From Mesorhizobium sp. (GTDB taxonomy: Bacteria > Pseudomonadota > Alphaproteobacteria > Rhizobiales > Rhizobiaceae), in the NCBI RefSeq assembly GCF_005063415.1, contig NZ_SUEG01000001.1, positions 131,808 through 182,277 on the forward strand: 50,470 nt of DNA. Reading direction: 5' to 3'. The position numbers and the translations under genes were made by a program. Below are positions 24,207-32,209 of this stretch, piece by piece. The notes beneath the pieces are model-generated. The model saw nothing but the letters and a program-made list of their open reading frames with translations. It was not told the DNA's origin and did not search any database. How positions within the stretch are numbered: position 1 is the stretch's first letter; each line of letters begins with the position of its first letter.

Positions 24207-24824
24207 ATGAGCGAAGAATTGGAAGCTCTGACGGCGAGGGTGCGTGCCTGTCGCATCTGCGTCGACAAGCCGGCTGGCGGCCCGCTGCCGCACCAACCGC
24301 GGCCGGTGCTCAGGCCATCTTCGAGCGCGCGTATCCTGATCGCCAGCCAGGCGCCGGGTACCAAAGTCCACTTGTCAGGCATGCCGTTCACCGACGCCTC
24401 CGGCGACCGGCTGCGAAGCTGGCTGGGCGTCGACAGCGAGGAATTCTATGACACGGACAAGTTTGCCATCGTGCCGATGGGCTTTTGCTTTCCGGGTCAG
24501 GACGCCAAGGGCGCCGACCTGCCGCCGCGCCGCGAATGTGCGCCGGCATGGCGCGCATCGCTGATGGCGCTGATGCCGCAAGTCGATCTGGTGCTGACCA
24601 TCGGCATCTACGCGCAAAGCTGGCATATGGGCGCGGCGCGCCGTCCCTCGCTGACGCAAACAGTCATGGACTGGCGCGCCATCTGGGCAGCGCCGACCGA
24701 CCCGAAAGTCCTGCCGTTGCCGCACCCGTCCTGGCGCAACACTGGCTGGCTGAAGCGCAATCCATGGTTTGAAATGGATTTGCTGCCATTTCTGAGATCG
24801 GAAATCCGCTATCGTCTCGCCTAG
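24207..24824 (+). CDS. Uracil-DNA glycosylase family protein (205 aa)
   Basis: UDG-superfamily fold: ARILIASQAPGTKVHLSGMP corresponds to the G-x-A-P-G active-site loop (here SQAPGTK) and LPLPHPSWRNTGW to the HPS-type DNA-intercalation loop near the C-terminus. The N-terminal Cys pair (CRICVDKPAGG) resembles part of the Fe-S ligand set of family 4/5 enzymes but I cannot see four ligands, so activity as a true glycosylase is uncertain. The start is the ATG at 24207, 13 bp after the GST stop, so both are likely in one transcript. Confidence 0.8.
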   Translation: MSEELEALTARVRACRICVDKPAGGPLPHQPRPVLRPSSSARILIASQAPGTKVHLSGMPFTDASGDRLRSWLGVDSEEFYDTDKFAIVPMGFCFPGQDAKGADLPPRRECAPAWRASLMALMPQVDLVLTIGIYAQSWHMGAARRPSLTQTVMDWRAIWAAPTDPKVLPLPHPSWRNTGWLKRNPWFEMDLLPFLRSEIRYRLA

Positions 24825-25026
24825 GCTTTCAGCAAGAAATCACTCGCTTTTGCGCTATCCAACAGAATTTCTTTCTTGTAAGTGGCCACGACAAGAGGGA
24901 ATATGGTAATCCATTCCTCGAAGTGCATCGCGCATGAGGGGACGCGCGTTAAATTTTCGTTTTTATGCATGTTGTTGTGCCAAAGCCGCTGCGCACTTTG
25001 GACGACTTGCATCAGGGGAGCACCCA

Positions 25027-25518
25027 ATGGACCGCCTCGATAGAAAAATCCTCCGCCTCCTACAGGAGGATGCGACGCTTGCGGTCGCCGACGTCGCCAA
25101 GAAGGTGGGCCTGTCGACGACGCCGTGCTGGCGGCGCATCCAGAAGCTCGAGGAAGAGGGCGTCATCAAGCGGCGCGTTGCCATCCTCGACCATGAAAAG
25201 GTCAATGTGCGGGTCACGGTGTTCGTCTCGATCCGCACCAATTCGCACAGCCATGAATGGCTGCGGCGCTTTTCGGAGGTCATCCAGGAATTCCCGGAAG
25301 TGGTCGAATTCTATCGCATGAGCGGCGACGTCGACTATCTCTTGCGGGTCGTGGTGCCCGACATCGCCGCCTACGACGCCTTCTACAAGCGGCTGATCGC
25401 CAAGATCGAGATCCGCGACGTGTCGTCTTCCTTCGCCATGGAGCAGATCAAATACACCACCGAGATGCCGCTGGATTACATGGTGCTCGACAAGGAGTCC
25501 GGCGCCAACGCCGCCTGA
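25027..25518 (+). CDS. Lrp/AsnC family transcriptional regulator (163 aa)
   Basis: N-terminal helix-turn-helix (LDRKILRLLQEDATLAVADV, KKVGLSTTPCWRRIQKLEEE) and C-terminal RAM/AsnC ligand domain (FYRMSGDVDYLLRVVVPD). A GGGGAG ribosome site precedes the ATG at 25027. The roughly 200 bp upstream is AT-rich and may contain its own binding sites, but I could not identify a palindrome. No metabolic gene is adjacent in divergent orientation, so the target is not evident. It ends 11 bp from the convergent DUF3299 gene. Confidence 0.92.
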   Translation: MDRLDRKILRLLQEDATLAVADVAKKVGLSTTPCWRRIQKLEEEGVIKRRVAILDHEKVNVRVTVFVSIRTNSHSHEWLRRFSEVIQEFPEVVEFYRMSGDVDYLLRVVVPDIAAYDAFYKRLIAKIEIRDVSSSFAMEQIKYTTEMPLDYMVLDKESGANAA

Positions 25519-25529
25519 GATTCTTCCGC

Positions 25530-26102
25530 TTAGTTCTTCTTTTTGTTGAGGAAAGTCCAGGGCGAGTTGACCGGCAGCGTGATCGTATCCGGCACGGTGT
25601 CGACGTCGACCACCTCGGCCTTGCGCACGGTGTAGCCCGACTGGATGACGCTTACACCGTCAAGGATAAAAAGCTGACTCTTCTCCATGCCCGGCTGCAA
25701 TGCGCCGGTTACCGAAACCGGCTGGTAGGCCTCAGACATCCGGTAGGGTTGGGCAGGCGTAACGAGGACGATCTGGTTGGGCGGCGGCGTCGGCATATGG
25801 CTGCAGGCTCCCGTCCAGGGCACCAGCAGGAATTGATAGACGAGATCACCGTCGCGATCGACCGGCAGTGCATAGCCTGCGAGTTGTACGGTCTTGTCCT
25901 GCAAGTTGAGTGACAGCGTCTCGCCATGATCCGGCATTTTGGCCGCGATCATTGGCAGCCCGACGCTTTCGGCGGCTGCCTGGCTCGCCGGGCGCAGATC
26001 CTTCCAGAAAATATGCATCGTCCCGGCGCAAGCGTTGCCTGCGACAACAGACGCGAACACTGCGGCTGCAAGCGTCGCGCCTGACTTGAGACGGTTTTTC
26101 AT
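25530..26102 (-). CDS. DUF3299 domain-containing exported protein (190 aa)
   Basis: Signal peptide (residues 1-27: LKSGATLAAAVFASVVAGNA with AxA-type cleavage) and a core typical of DUF3299: MPDHGETLSLNLQDKTVQLAG, YALPVDRDGDLVYQFLLVPW and CSHMPTPPPNQIVLV with a conserved Cys-His. The start is the ATG at 26102; the frame is open to 26174 but lacks a signal sequence there. The family is periplasmic, often linked to metal handling or ABC export; no role can be assigned here. It ends close to the convergent Lrp gene. Confidence 0.8.
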   Translation of the reverse strand: MKNRLKSGATLAAAVFASVVAGNACAGTMHIFWKDLRPASQAAAESVGLPMIAAKMPDHGETLSLNLQDKTVQLAGYALPVDRDGDLVYQFLLVPWTGACSHMPTPPPNQIVLVTPAQPYRMSEAYQPVSVTGALQPGMEKSQLFILDGVSVIQSGYTVRKAEVVDVDTVPDTITLPVNSPWTFLNKKKN

Positions 26103-26170
26103 TCCTGCTCCACTGCTGAGCCTTGATCTGCGGCCTATGCCAGCAAGTAAAGCTGCCGCTGTCGCCAAGG

Positions 26171-26752
26171 TCAACGTTCAAGCCGCATCAGATGCCGGCG
26201 CGAGCCGGTCATGCCGATCTCGCGAAAGCCGCGGGCGACGAACATGTCGCGAAAACCCATGAAGCTGTAGCTCGGTGAGGCCTGGTCGACCGGATAGGCT
26301 TCGATCGTCCTTGCGCCTTTGGCAATGGCGTGATCGATGGCCGCGTCGAGCAATGCGCTTGCCAGCCCGTCGCCGCGCAACGCTCTCGGCACAAAGAAGC
26401 AGACGATCGACCAGATGCCCATCTCGCGGTCGTCCTGCTGCGGTGACAGCCTGCGGTAGGTCTCGCGCGGCGCGACCGAGCACCAGCCGACGGTCCGGCC
26501 ATCGATCTGGGCGACAATGCCGACCGGCGTGCCGGCGTCGATCATCGCCATCATCGCGCGTTTCTTCTCGTCGTTCTCGACATGCTCGCGGCGGCCGAGA
26601 TTGCGCCAAGCCATACACCAGCAGTATTTCGGCCCGCCGGGTTGGTCGAACAGGTTTTCGAAATCGGCGCGCGTCGATTGCGTAACCTCCGTGAAGCGCA
26701 CTTCGCTCAGGTCAAGCTTTTCTGGCGGCGAGCCGTTCGAGCGTCTTGGCAT
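26171..26752 (-). CDS. GNAT family N-acetyltransferase (193 aa)
   Basis: Acetyl-CoA-binding fold with the Q/RxxGxG/A-type element at FFVPRALRGDGLASALLDAA near residue 125. The N-terminal GGPKYCWCMAWRNLGRRE motif defines a common actinobacterial/rhizobial GNAT subgroup. The ATG at 26752 gives a 41-bp overlap with the AlkD-like gene upstream; a GTG at 26701 would remove the overlap and is a realistic alternative. Acceptor substrate unknown. Confidence 0.85.
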   Translation of the reverse strand: MPRRSNGSPPEKLDLSEVRFTEVTQSTRADFENLFDQPGGPKYCWCMAWRNLGRREHVENDEKKRAMMAMIDAGTPVGIVAQIDGRTVGWCSVAPRETYRRLSPQQDDREMGIWSIVCFFVPRALRGDGLASALLDAAIDHAIAKGARTIEAYPVDQASPSYSFMGFRDMFVARGFREIGMTGSRRHLMRLER

Positions 26753-27416
26753 CAGAAAGTTCCTTTACGGCATCCTTGCCGATCCAGCGCGCAGTCTTGT
26801 CCGTCGAGGCTGCCAGTTTTTGCGCCAGGGCAAGGGCAGGGCCGTGCAAATTCATCGATCGCTTGCCGACCAAACGAAGCGCCCAGTTCACAGCCTTCTT
26901 CACAAAGTTGCGGCCGTCGGTCGCATGCGCTTCGATGATCGACAGAAATTCGAGGAAGGTCGTCTCGGGTTCCTTCTTCCGGTGAACCACCGACCAGGCC
27001 ATCATCGCAAAAGCCGTGCGTCGAACGAATTCCCGTTCGTCGACCGCGAATTCAGCGATCAATTCCCTCCAGCAATCCGTATCGACAAAGAGATCGGAGA
27101 CCCCGTCGACGATATCCCACGAGTCGAAAGTCGCCGCCCATCGTCTTGCATCCGCGGCGGAGAACCGCTCCGGATCGGCTGTCACGGAAGCGATGAACTG
27201 CGCCTCCATGATGCCTGTCTGCCAAAGCTCGAAGGCACGCTCATGGTTGCGCTTGATTTTCTTGGCAATCTGCCGCTGCACGCCATGCGAGATACCGAGC
27301 GCACGTTCGATCTTGATGCCGTAGCGCAGCATGCCAAGGCGATTTTCCTCCGAGCCAATCGAGCGCAGATGAGCGACGATTTCGTCGGCGCTGGATCGAG
27401 GCGAAAGCTCGGCCAC
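26712..27416 (-). CDS. AlkD-like DNA alkylation repair / HEAT-repeat protein (234 aa)
   Basis: All-alpha protein with ALK/HEAT repeats. ALGISHGVQRQIAKKIKRNH, FELWQTGIMEAQFIASV, TFDSWDIVDGVSDLFV and FVRRTAFAMMAWSVVHRK follow the AlkD family pattern, including the WD dyad (Trp-Asp in DSWDIVD) of the DNA-binding groove. The start is a GTG at 27416, 7 bp after the preceding dehydrogenase gene; the longer ATG frame to 27509 would overlap that gene and lacks resemblance. AlkD proteins excise bulky or positively charged N-alkyl purines. Co-transcription with the dehydrogenase and GNAT genes is likely. Confidence 0.82.
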   Translation of the reverse strand: MAELSPRSSADEIVAHLRSIGSEENRLGMLRYGIKIERALGISHGVQRQIAKKIKRNHERAFELWQTGIMEAQFIASVTADPERFSAADARRWAATFDSWDIVDGVSDLFVDTDCWRELIAEFAVDEREFVRRTAFAMMAWSVVHRKKEPETTFLEFLSIIEAHATDGRNFVKKAVNWALRLVGKRSMNLHGPALALAQKLAASTDKTARWIGKDAVKELSDAKTLERLAARKA

Positions 27417-27423
27417 GGTGAAC

Positions 27424-28293
27424 CTACTTCTCCAGCCTTGCCAGCAGCGAGGACGTGTCCCAGCGCTTGCCGCCCATCGCCTGCACGTCCTTGTAGAACT
27501 GGTCGACAAGTGCCGTCACCGGTAGTTTGGCGCCGTTGCGGTCGGCCTCGGCGAGGCAGATGCCAAGATCCTTGCGCATCCAGTCGACGGCGAAGCCGAA
27601 ATCATATTTGCCGGCATTCATCGTCTTGTGGCGGTTCTCCATCTGCCAGGAACCGGCGGCGCCCTTGGAAATCACTTCGATGACCTTTTCGATGTCGAGC
27701 CCGGCCTGCTTGCCGAAATGGATGCCCTCGGCCAGGCCCTGAACGAGGCCGGCGATGCAGATCTGGTTGATCATCTTGGTGAGCTGGCCAGCCCCGGCCG
27801 ATCCCATCAATCCGACCATGCGGGCAAAAGCATCTATGACCGGTTTGGCCCTGTCGAAGGCGTCGGGCTCGCCGCCGACCATCACGGTCAGCATGCCGTT
27901 CTCGGCGCCTGCCTGACCGCCGGAGACCGGGGCGTCGAGAAACGCAAACCCGAGCGCTTGCGCCTGCTGCGCCAGTTCGCCCGCGACCTCGGCCGATGCC
28001 GTGGTGTTGTCGATGAAGATGGCGCCTTTCTTCATGGAATTGAAGGCGCCTCCGGCGCCGGTCGTTACCGAGCGCAGATCGTCGTCATTGCCGACGCAGG
28101 AAAAGACGAAGTCCTTGCCCTCGGCCGCCTCCGCTGGCGTCGCGGCGAAGCAGCCGCCATGCTGGGCAACCCACTGCTCGGCCTTGGCCCTGGTGCGGTT
28201 GTAGACGGTGACGTTGTGACCACCTTTGTTCTTGAGATGCCCGGCCATCGGATAGCCCATGATGCCAAGACCAAGAAATGCCACCGAAGCCAT
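27424..28293 (-). CDS. 3-hydroxyisobutyrate dehydrogenase family NAD(P)-dependent oxidoreductase (289 aa)
   Basis: Beta-hydroxyacid dehydrogenase fold. N-terminal dinucleotide site VAFLGLGIMGYPMAGHL, substrate-site DAPVSGGQAGAENG, catalytic Lys in GAGQLTKMINQI and the C-terminal KDLGICLAEAD. Members oxidise 3-hydroxyisobutyrate or reduce tartronate semialdehyde; sequence alone does not decide. It lies 64 bp downstream of the polar amino-acid ABC permeases on the same strand, so it may act on a product of the imported substrate. Start ATG 28293 is unambiguous. Confidence 0.88.
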   Translation of the reverse strand: MASVAFLGLGIMGYPMAGHLKNKGGHNVTVYNRTRAKAEQWVAQHGGCFAATPAEAAEGKDFVFSCVGNDDDLRSVTTGAGGAFNSMKKGAIFIDNTTASAEVAGELAQQAQALGFAFLDAPVSGGQAGAENGMLTVMVGGEPDAFDRAKPVIDAFARMVGLMGSAGAGQLTKMINQICIAGLVQGLAEGIHFGKQAGLDIEKVIEVISKGAAGSWQMENRHKTMNAGKYDFGFAVDWMRKDLGICLAEADRNGAKLPVTALVDQFYKDVQAMGGKRWDTSSLLARLEK

Positions 28294-28357
28294 GTTTTCG
28301 AATCCCTTAAAAGCCTGCTTTGCGGCCTTCTTACCGGATCAGGCAAGGCGATGGGAG

Positions 28358-29185
28358 TCAGCGGTGCAGATGGATGGTGATGCGCCGTTCGATCCATTCG
28401 ACTGCGTGGCGCAACATCTCGACAATGATCAGGTAGACGATCGCCGCCCAGATAAAGGACTGGAAGTCGAAAGTGCGCGCATAGGTGAGCTTCGTCACGC
28501 CCATCAGATCGTAGACGGTGATGATGGCGACGATCGCCGAGCCCTTGATCATCAGGATGATCTCGTTGCCGTAGGGTCGCAGCGCGACTATCAGCGCCTG
28601 CGGCAGGACGATTTTCCACATCGTCTGCAGTTTGTGCAGGCCGAGCGAGGCGGCACCTTCCCACTGGCCTCTCGGCACGCTCTCGATCGCGCCACGCAAA
28701 ATCTCGGCCTGGTACGCGGCCGTATTCAGTGAAAAGGCGAAGATCGCGCAGTTGAACGCTTCGCGGAAGAAGCCCCACAGGCCGACCATCTCGAGCTCCG
28801 GCCGGAAGGAGCCCAACCCGTAGTAGACCAGGAAGGTCTGCGCCAACAGCGGCGTGCCGCGAAAGAAATAGACATAGGCATACGCGAATCCCGAAAGGAT
28901 CGGGTTGTTCGACATGCGTGCATAGGCAATCGGCACTGACAGGATCGCACCAAGCACAATCGAGATGGCAACCAGCAACAGGGTGATGCCGAGGCCGGAT
29001 ATGTAACCGGGTGCATATTTCTGGAAGAACTCCGGGTTCCACGCAGCGACCAGGTAGACGACCATGCCAATGCCGAGAGCGATCCACAGGCCGACCAGGA
29101 CATGGCCGAGGATGCGTTGGCGCGACCAGCCGCGGGCGGGCGGCGGCGGCCGGTCGACCTTCAGCGTATCGGTGGCCAGGCTCAT
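28358..29185 (-). CDS. Polar amino-acid ABC transporter permease, HisM/ArtM type (275 aa)
   Basis: His/Glu/Gln/Arg/opine family permease (HEQRo) with an extra N-terminal helix (LVGLWIALGIGMVVYLVA) before the usual five. The EAA-like loop is GAIESVPRGQWEGAASLGL and the segment VLPQALIVALRPYGNEI follows the family pattern. ATG 29185 overlaps the partner permease stop by 4 bp. Both permeases and a binding protein are present, but no ATPase gene is next to them. Confidence 0.9.
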   Translation of the reverse strand: MSLATDTLKVDRPPPPARGWSRQRILGHVLVGLWIALGIGMVVYLVAAWNPEFFQKYAPGYISGLGITLLLVAISIVLGAILSVPIAYARMSNNPILSGFAYAYVYFFRGTPLLAQTFLVYYGLGSFRPELEMVGLWGFFREAFNCAIFAFSLNTAAYQAEILRGAIESVPRGQWEGAASLGLHKLQTMWKIVLPQALIVALRPYGNEIILMIKGSAIVAIITVYDLMGVTKLTYARTFDFQSFIWAAIVYLIIVEMLRHAVEWIERRITIHLHR

Positions 29186-29895
29186 CGCTTGACCTCTCTG
29201 CCGCCGACCGCTCGTTCGATCGCATTGATAGCGAAGGAGGAGACGATCGCCAGCAGGAGATAAATCAGGCTGGCAAAACCATAAAACAGGAAGGCATGCT
29301 TGGTGACGCGCGCGGCAACCCCGCTCTGCCGGAGGATCTCGTTCAGGCCAACGGCCGATACGAGGGCGGTGTCCTTGAGCAGGATAAGCCAGAGATTGGC
29401 AAGTCCGGGCAATGCGATGCGGATCAACTGCGGCAGCACGATCAGCCGCATCGTCTGGCCGCTGGACAGGCCAACCGAGTAGCCTCCCTCATATTGCCCT
29501 TTTGGAATCGCGCGGAAGGCGGATAAAAACACCTCGCTGGAATAAGAGGAGAAAATGAAGCAGAGCGCGATCATGCCGGCGACGAAGCTGTTGACGTCGG
29601 CGGACGTTCCGGGGCTCACCAGGCGGACAATGTACTGCAGGATCAATGGGATGCCGAAGAAGATCAGAAACAGCGTGAGCAGCTCGGGTATTCCGCGAAA
29701 AATCGTGGTGTAGATGTTCCCGGCCAGTCTCAGCGAGGGCTCTTCCGACTGTTTGGCCAGCGCCACGAAAAAGCCGAGCGTCAGCCCGAAGGGCAGAGTG
29801 GCCAGCGCAAGACATACCGTGACAAACACACCCGCGGCGATGTCGTCGAGCCAGCCTTCGGGTCCCCAACTGAGAAGCGTCAGTGCGCTCTGCAT
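29182..29895 (-). CDS. Polar amino-acid ABC transporter permease, HisQ/ArtQ type (237 aa)
   Basis: Second HEQRo permease with about five helices; the first spans residues 18-40 (AAGVFVTVCLALATLPFG). EAA-like loop: AFRAIPKGQYEGGYSVGLS, then IVLPQLIRIALPGLANLW. I start it at ATG 29895; the longer frame to 29958 runs through the intercistronic stem-loop region and has no hydrophobic or conserved content. It overlaps the partner permease by ATGA and lies 117 bp after the binding-protein gene. Confidence 0.9.
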   Translation of the reverse strand: MQSALTLLSWGPEGWLDDIAAGVFVTVCLALATLPFGLTLGFFVALAKQSEEPSLRLAGNIYTTIFRGIPELLTLFLIFFGIPLILQYIVRLVSPGTSADVNSFVAGMIALCFIFSSYSSEVFLSAFRAIPKGQYEGGYSVGLSSGQTMRLIVLPQLIRIALPGLANLWLILLKDTALVSAVGLNEILRQSGVAARVTKHAFLFYGFASLIYLLLAIVSSFAINAIERAVGGREVKR

Positions 29896-29966
29896 CCGCC
29901 TGCCCTGTTCTCCTTGAGGCTCTGAGACCTGTGCCGCGTCACCCCTCGTGCGCGGCATCCTTATAA

Positions 29967-29991
29967 GAACGGCGGGAATCTCCCGCCGTTC
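29967..29991 (-). promoter_or_regulatory. Strong intercistronic stem-loop after the amino-acid binding-protein gene
   Basis: GAACGGCGGGA (29967-29977) pairs perfectly with TCCCGCCGTTC (29981-29991) around a 3-nt loop, giving an 11-bp stem 21 bp after the binding-protein stop (30013) and 71 bp before the permease start. On the minus strand it is followed by TTATAAGG, a weak U-rich tract, so it may act as a partial terminator or mRNA stabiliser. It would favour binding protein over permease. Confidence 0.7.
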
Positions 29992-30012
29992 ACGTCGTCC
30001 AATGTCGGTCGA

Positions 30013-30795
30013 TCAGGACTCGCCGCCATAGACGTCGAATTTGAAGTACTTGTCGTTGATTTCCTTGTACTTTCCGTTCGCGCGGATGGCGTCGATCGCC
30101 GCATTGAACTGGTTGACCAGATCGGTCTCGCCCTTGCGCACGGCAATGCCGGCGCCCGGACCGTGGATTTCGATAACCGGCTGGATTGTGCCGACCAGCT
30201 TGCAGCAGGCGCCGTCAGGCGAATCCAGCCATTGCTGCAGCACGACGACGTCGTCATTGGCGGCATCGAGCCGGCCATTGGCCAGATCGAGCTGGTATTC
30301 CTGCGCGGTCGGATACGGCTTGACGGTGCTGTCGGTATAAGTCTTGGTCGAATAGTTGAAATGCGTGGTGGACGCCTGCACGCCGATCGTCTTGCCGGCC
30401 AAATCTTCCTTGGTTACACCCTTGATGTCAGTGTCCTTGGGGGCGGCGATCGCCGGCGGCGTATTGTAATATTTGTGGGTGAAGTCGACCTTCTCGGCGC
30501 GTTCCGGCGTGATCGACATCGACGCGACGATGGCGTCGAACTTGCCTGCCTGAAGGGCTGGAATGATGCCGTCCCAGTCCTGCGCGACAAAGGTGCACTT
30601 CACCTTCATCTCGTCGCACAGTGCTTTGGCGATATCGATATCGAAGCCCACGAGCTGGCCGTCGGCGGTGAGGTTGTTGAATGGCGGATACGCTCCTTCG
30701 GTGCCGATCCGCAAGGTTTTTTCCTGGGCCTGGGCAACGCCAAGCGTCAGCAGCGCAGCCGATGCGGCGAGCGCGATACGCAGTGCAATACGCAT
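30013..30795 (-). CDS. Polar amino-acid ABC transporter substrate-binding protein (260 aa)
   Basis: SBP_bac_3 family. Signal peptide at residues 1-23 (RIALAASAALLTLGVAQA). The mature part begins KTLRIGTEGAYPPFN and continues with GFDIDIAKALCDEMKVKC, IVASMSITPERAEKVDFTHK and ATP-independent ligand residues as in lysine/arginine/ornithine- or histidine-binding proteins. The ATG at 30795 has AGAGAGG upstream on the minus strand; the extended frame to 30882 is not a signal sequence. It is the first gene of the transport unit. Ligand is probably a basic or polar amino acid or opine-like compound. Confidence 0.9.
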   Translation of the reverse strand: MRIALRIALAASAALLTLGVAQAQEKTLRIGTEGAYPPFNNLTADGQLVGFDIDIAKALCDEMKVKCTFVAQDWDGIIPALQAGKFDAIVASMSITPERAEKVDFTHKYYNTPPAIAAPKDTDIKGVTKEDLAGKTIGVQASTTHFNYSTKTYTDSTVKPYPTAQEYQLDLANGRLDAANDDVVVLQQWLDSPDGACCKLVGTIQPVIEIHGPGAGIAVRKGETDLVNQFNAAIDAIRANGKYKEINDKYFKFDVYGGES

Positions 30796-31008
30796 AATGG
30801 TCCTCTCTGTTGGTCCCGGCCGTCGTTCCCGAACGGCTCTGTGGGCGGTGCTTTTGACCGCCCGCTGATGCGATACTCCCATTCTTTCCCAAGAAAAAGC
30901 AACTGCAAAACCGTCGCTTGAGGGACGGTCATGTTCAGAAAGCGATGACGCTGGGTCAGACGCCTAAATTGGAAAGTGAGGGGGCGGAAACTGTCTTCTG
31001 CCGCATCT

Positions 31009-31518
31009 TCAGCGCGACAGGCCGGTGGCGCGCTCGATGAAGTCGGCTATCGAATTCGTGTCGTCGAGATCGAAGACCGGCAGGTCTTCGCCGGCAATGG
31101 GGAAGTCGGAGGCGATGGCGACAATGTGTGGATCGCCTGCCGAGAGTGGTGTCAGGTCCTTGGCCTCGAGCCGTCGCGTCTCGATTTTCTTGTGCGCCTC
31201 GCGTTTGTAACCCTCGACCAGCACGATATCGGAGGGTGCCAGGCGTGACAGGATCGCGTCTAGCGTCGGCTCGTCCTCGCCGCGCAATTCGTGCATCAGC
31301 GCCCAGCGCCTGCCCGACACGACCGCGACCTCCATCGCTCCCGCCTGCCGGTGGCGAAAGCTGTCCGCTCCTGGTTTGTCGATGTCGAAATCATGATGGG
31401 CGTGTTTTACCGTCGACACTTTCCAGCCGCGCCGGACGAGTTCGGCTACCAGCTTTTCGGTCAATGTCGTCTTGCCGGAGTTCTTCCAGCCGGTGATGCC
31501 GAAGATACATCTTTTCAT
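31009..31518 (-). CDS. mobB: Molybdopterin-guanine dinucleotide biosynthesis protein B (169 aa)
   Basis: P-loop GTPase that assists MobA in attaching GMP to molybdopterin. Walker A is near the N-terminus (ITGWKNSGKTTL); VKHAHHDFDIDKPGADSFRH is the family signature, and IVLVEGYKREAHKKIE the Walker-B/effector region. ATG 31518 overlaps the mobA stop by ATGA. Normal length. Confidence 0.92.
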   Translation of the reverse strand: MKRCIFGITGWKNSGKTTLTEKLVAELVRRGWKVSTVKHAHHDFDIDKPGADSFRHRQAGAMEVAVVSGRRWALMHELRGEDEPTLDAILSRLAPSDIVLVEGYKREAHKKIETRRLEAKDLTPLSAGDPHIVAIASDFPIAGEDLPVFDLDDTNSIADFIERATGLSR

Positions 31519-32144
31519 GGCCCGATGCTCTGCAATAGATGCGCGGCCTGGGCAAGGTCGTCGGGAGTGTTGATGTTGAAGAACGGATCGATCTCGGCCC
31601 CGCCGGATTTCAGGATGGGAAATTCCACTTCGACAAAACCGTGCCGGTCGATGAACGCCGCAACGCGTCGGTTGTCTTCCTCGACGAGAAATTGTCGCAA
31701 GGCCTGATCTAACCCTAGCGGCCAGAGTGCAAAGGTCGGATGCCGTTTGCCGCCGGAACAGGCGACCGCGATAGAGCCCGGGCGCGCATAGGCTGCTGCG
31801 AGCAGCCGCTCGACCATGTCCTTGGGCAGGAACGGCGTATCGCCGGCAGCCGTGACCAGCGCCTGGCAAGTCGTGTCGGAAGCCCATTCGAGGCCAGTCA
31901 GGATCCCGGCAAGCGGCCCGGCATAACCCTTGACGGTGTCGGCAAGCACCGGAAGCCCGGTCGCGGCAAACCGTGCTGGATCGCCATTGGCGCTAAGCGC
32001 AAGCGGCCCGACCTGCGGGCCAAGGCGCGAAACGATACGGTCGAGCAGGGTACCGTCGCCAAGCGCAAGCAGGGTCTTGTCGCCGCCGCCCATCCGGCTC
32101 GACCGGCCGCCGGCCAGAATGATCCCTGCGATATGTCGGCCCAT
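31515..32144 (-). CDS. mobA: Molybdenum cofactor guanylyltransferase MobA (209 aa)
   Basis: Transfers GMP from GTP to molybdopterin. N-terminal nucleotide-binding motif GIILAGGRSSRMGGGDKTLL, followed by PVLADTVKGYAGPLAGIL and the metal-binding AAGDTPFLP. The frame is open to 32171; I choose the ATG at 32144, ten residues before the glycine-rich motif, as in the family. Forms a two-gene unit with mobB. moaA lies about 3 kb away on the same strand but in a separate unit. Confidence 0.92.
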   Translation of the reverse strand: MGRHIAGIILAGGRSSRMGGGDKTLLALGDGTLLDRIVSRLGPQVGPLALSANGDPARFAATGLPVLADTVKGYAGPLAGILTGLEWASDTTCQALVTAAGDTPFLPKDMVERLLAAAYARPGSIAVACSGGKRHPTFALWPLGLDQALRQFLVEEDNRRVAAFIDRHGFVEVEFPILKSGGAEIDPFFNINTPDDLAQAAHLLQSIGP

Positions 32145-32209
32145 CGTTTGCTGCCTAGACCCAATGACCAAAATCCAGTTTCAAATCAGACGGTCGTCGA
32201 CGGTCACGC

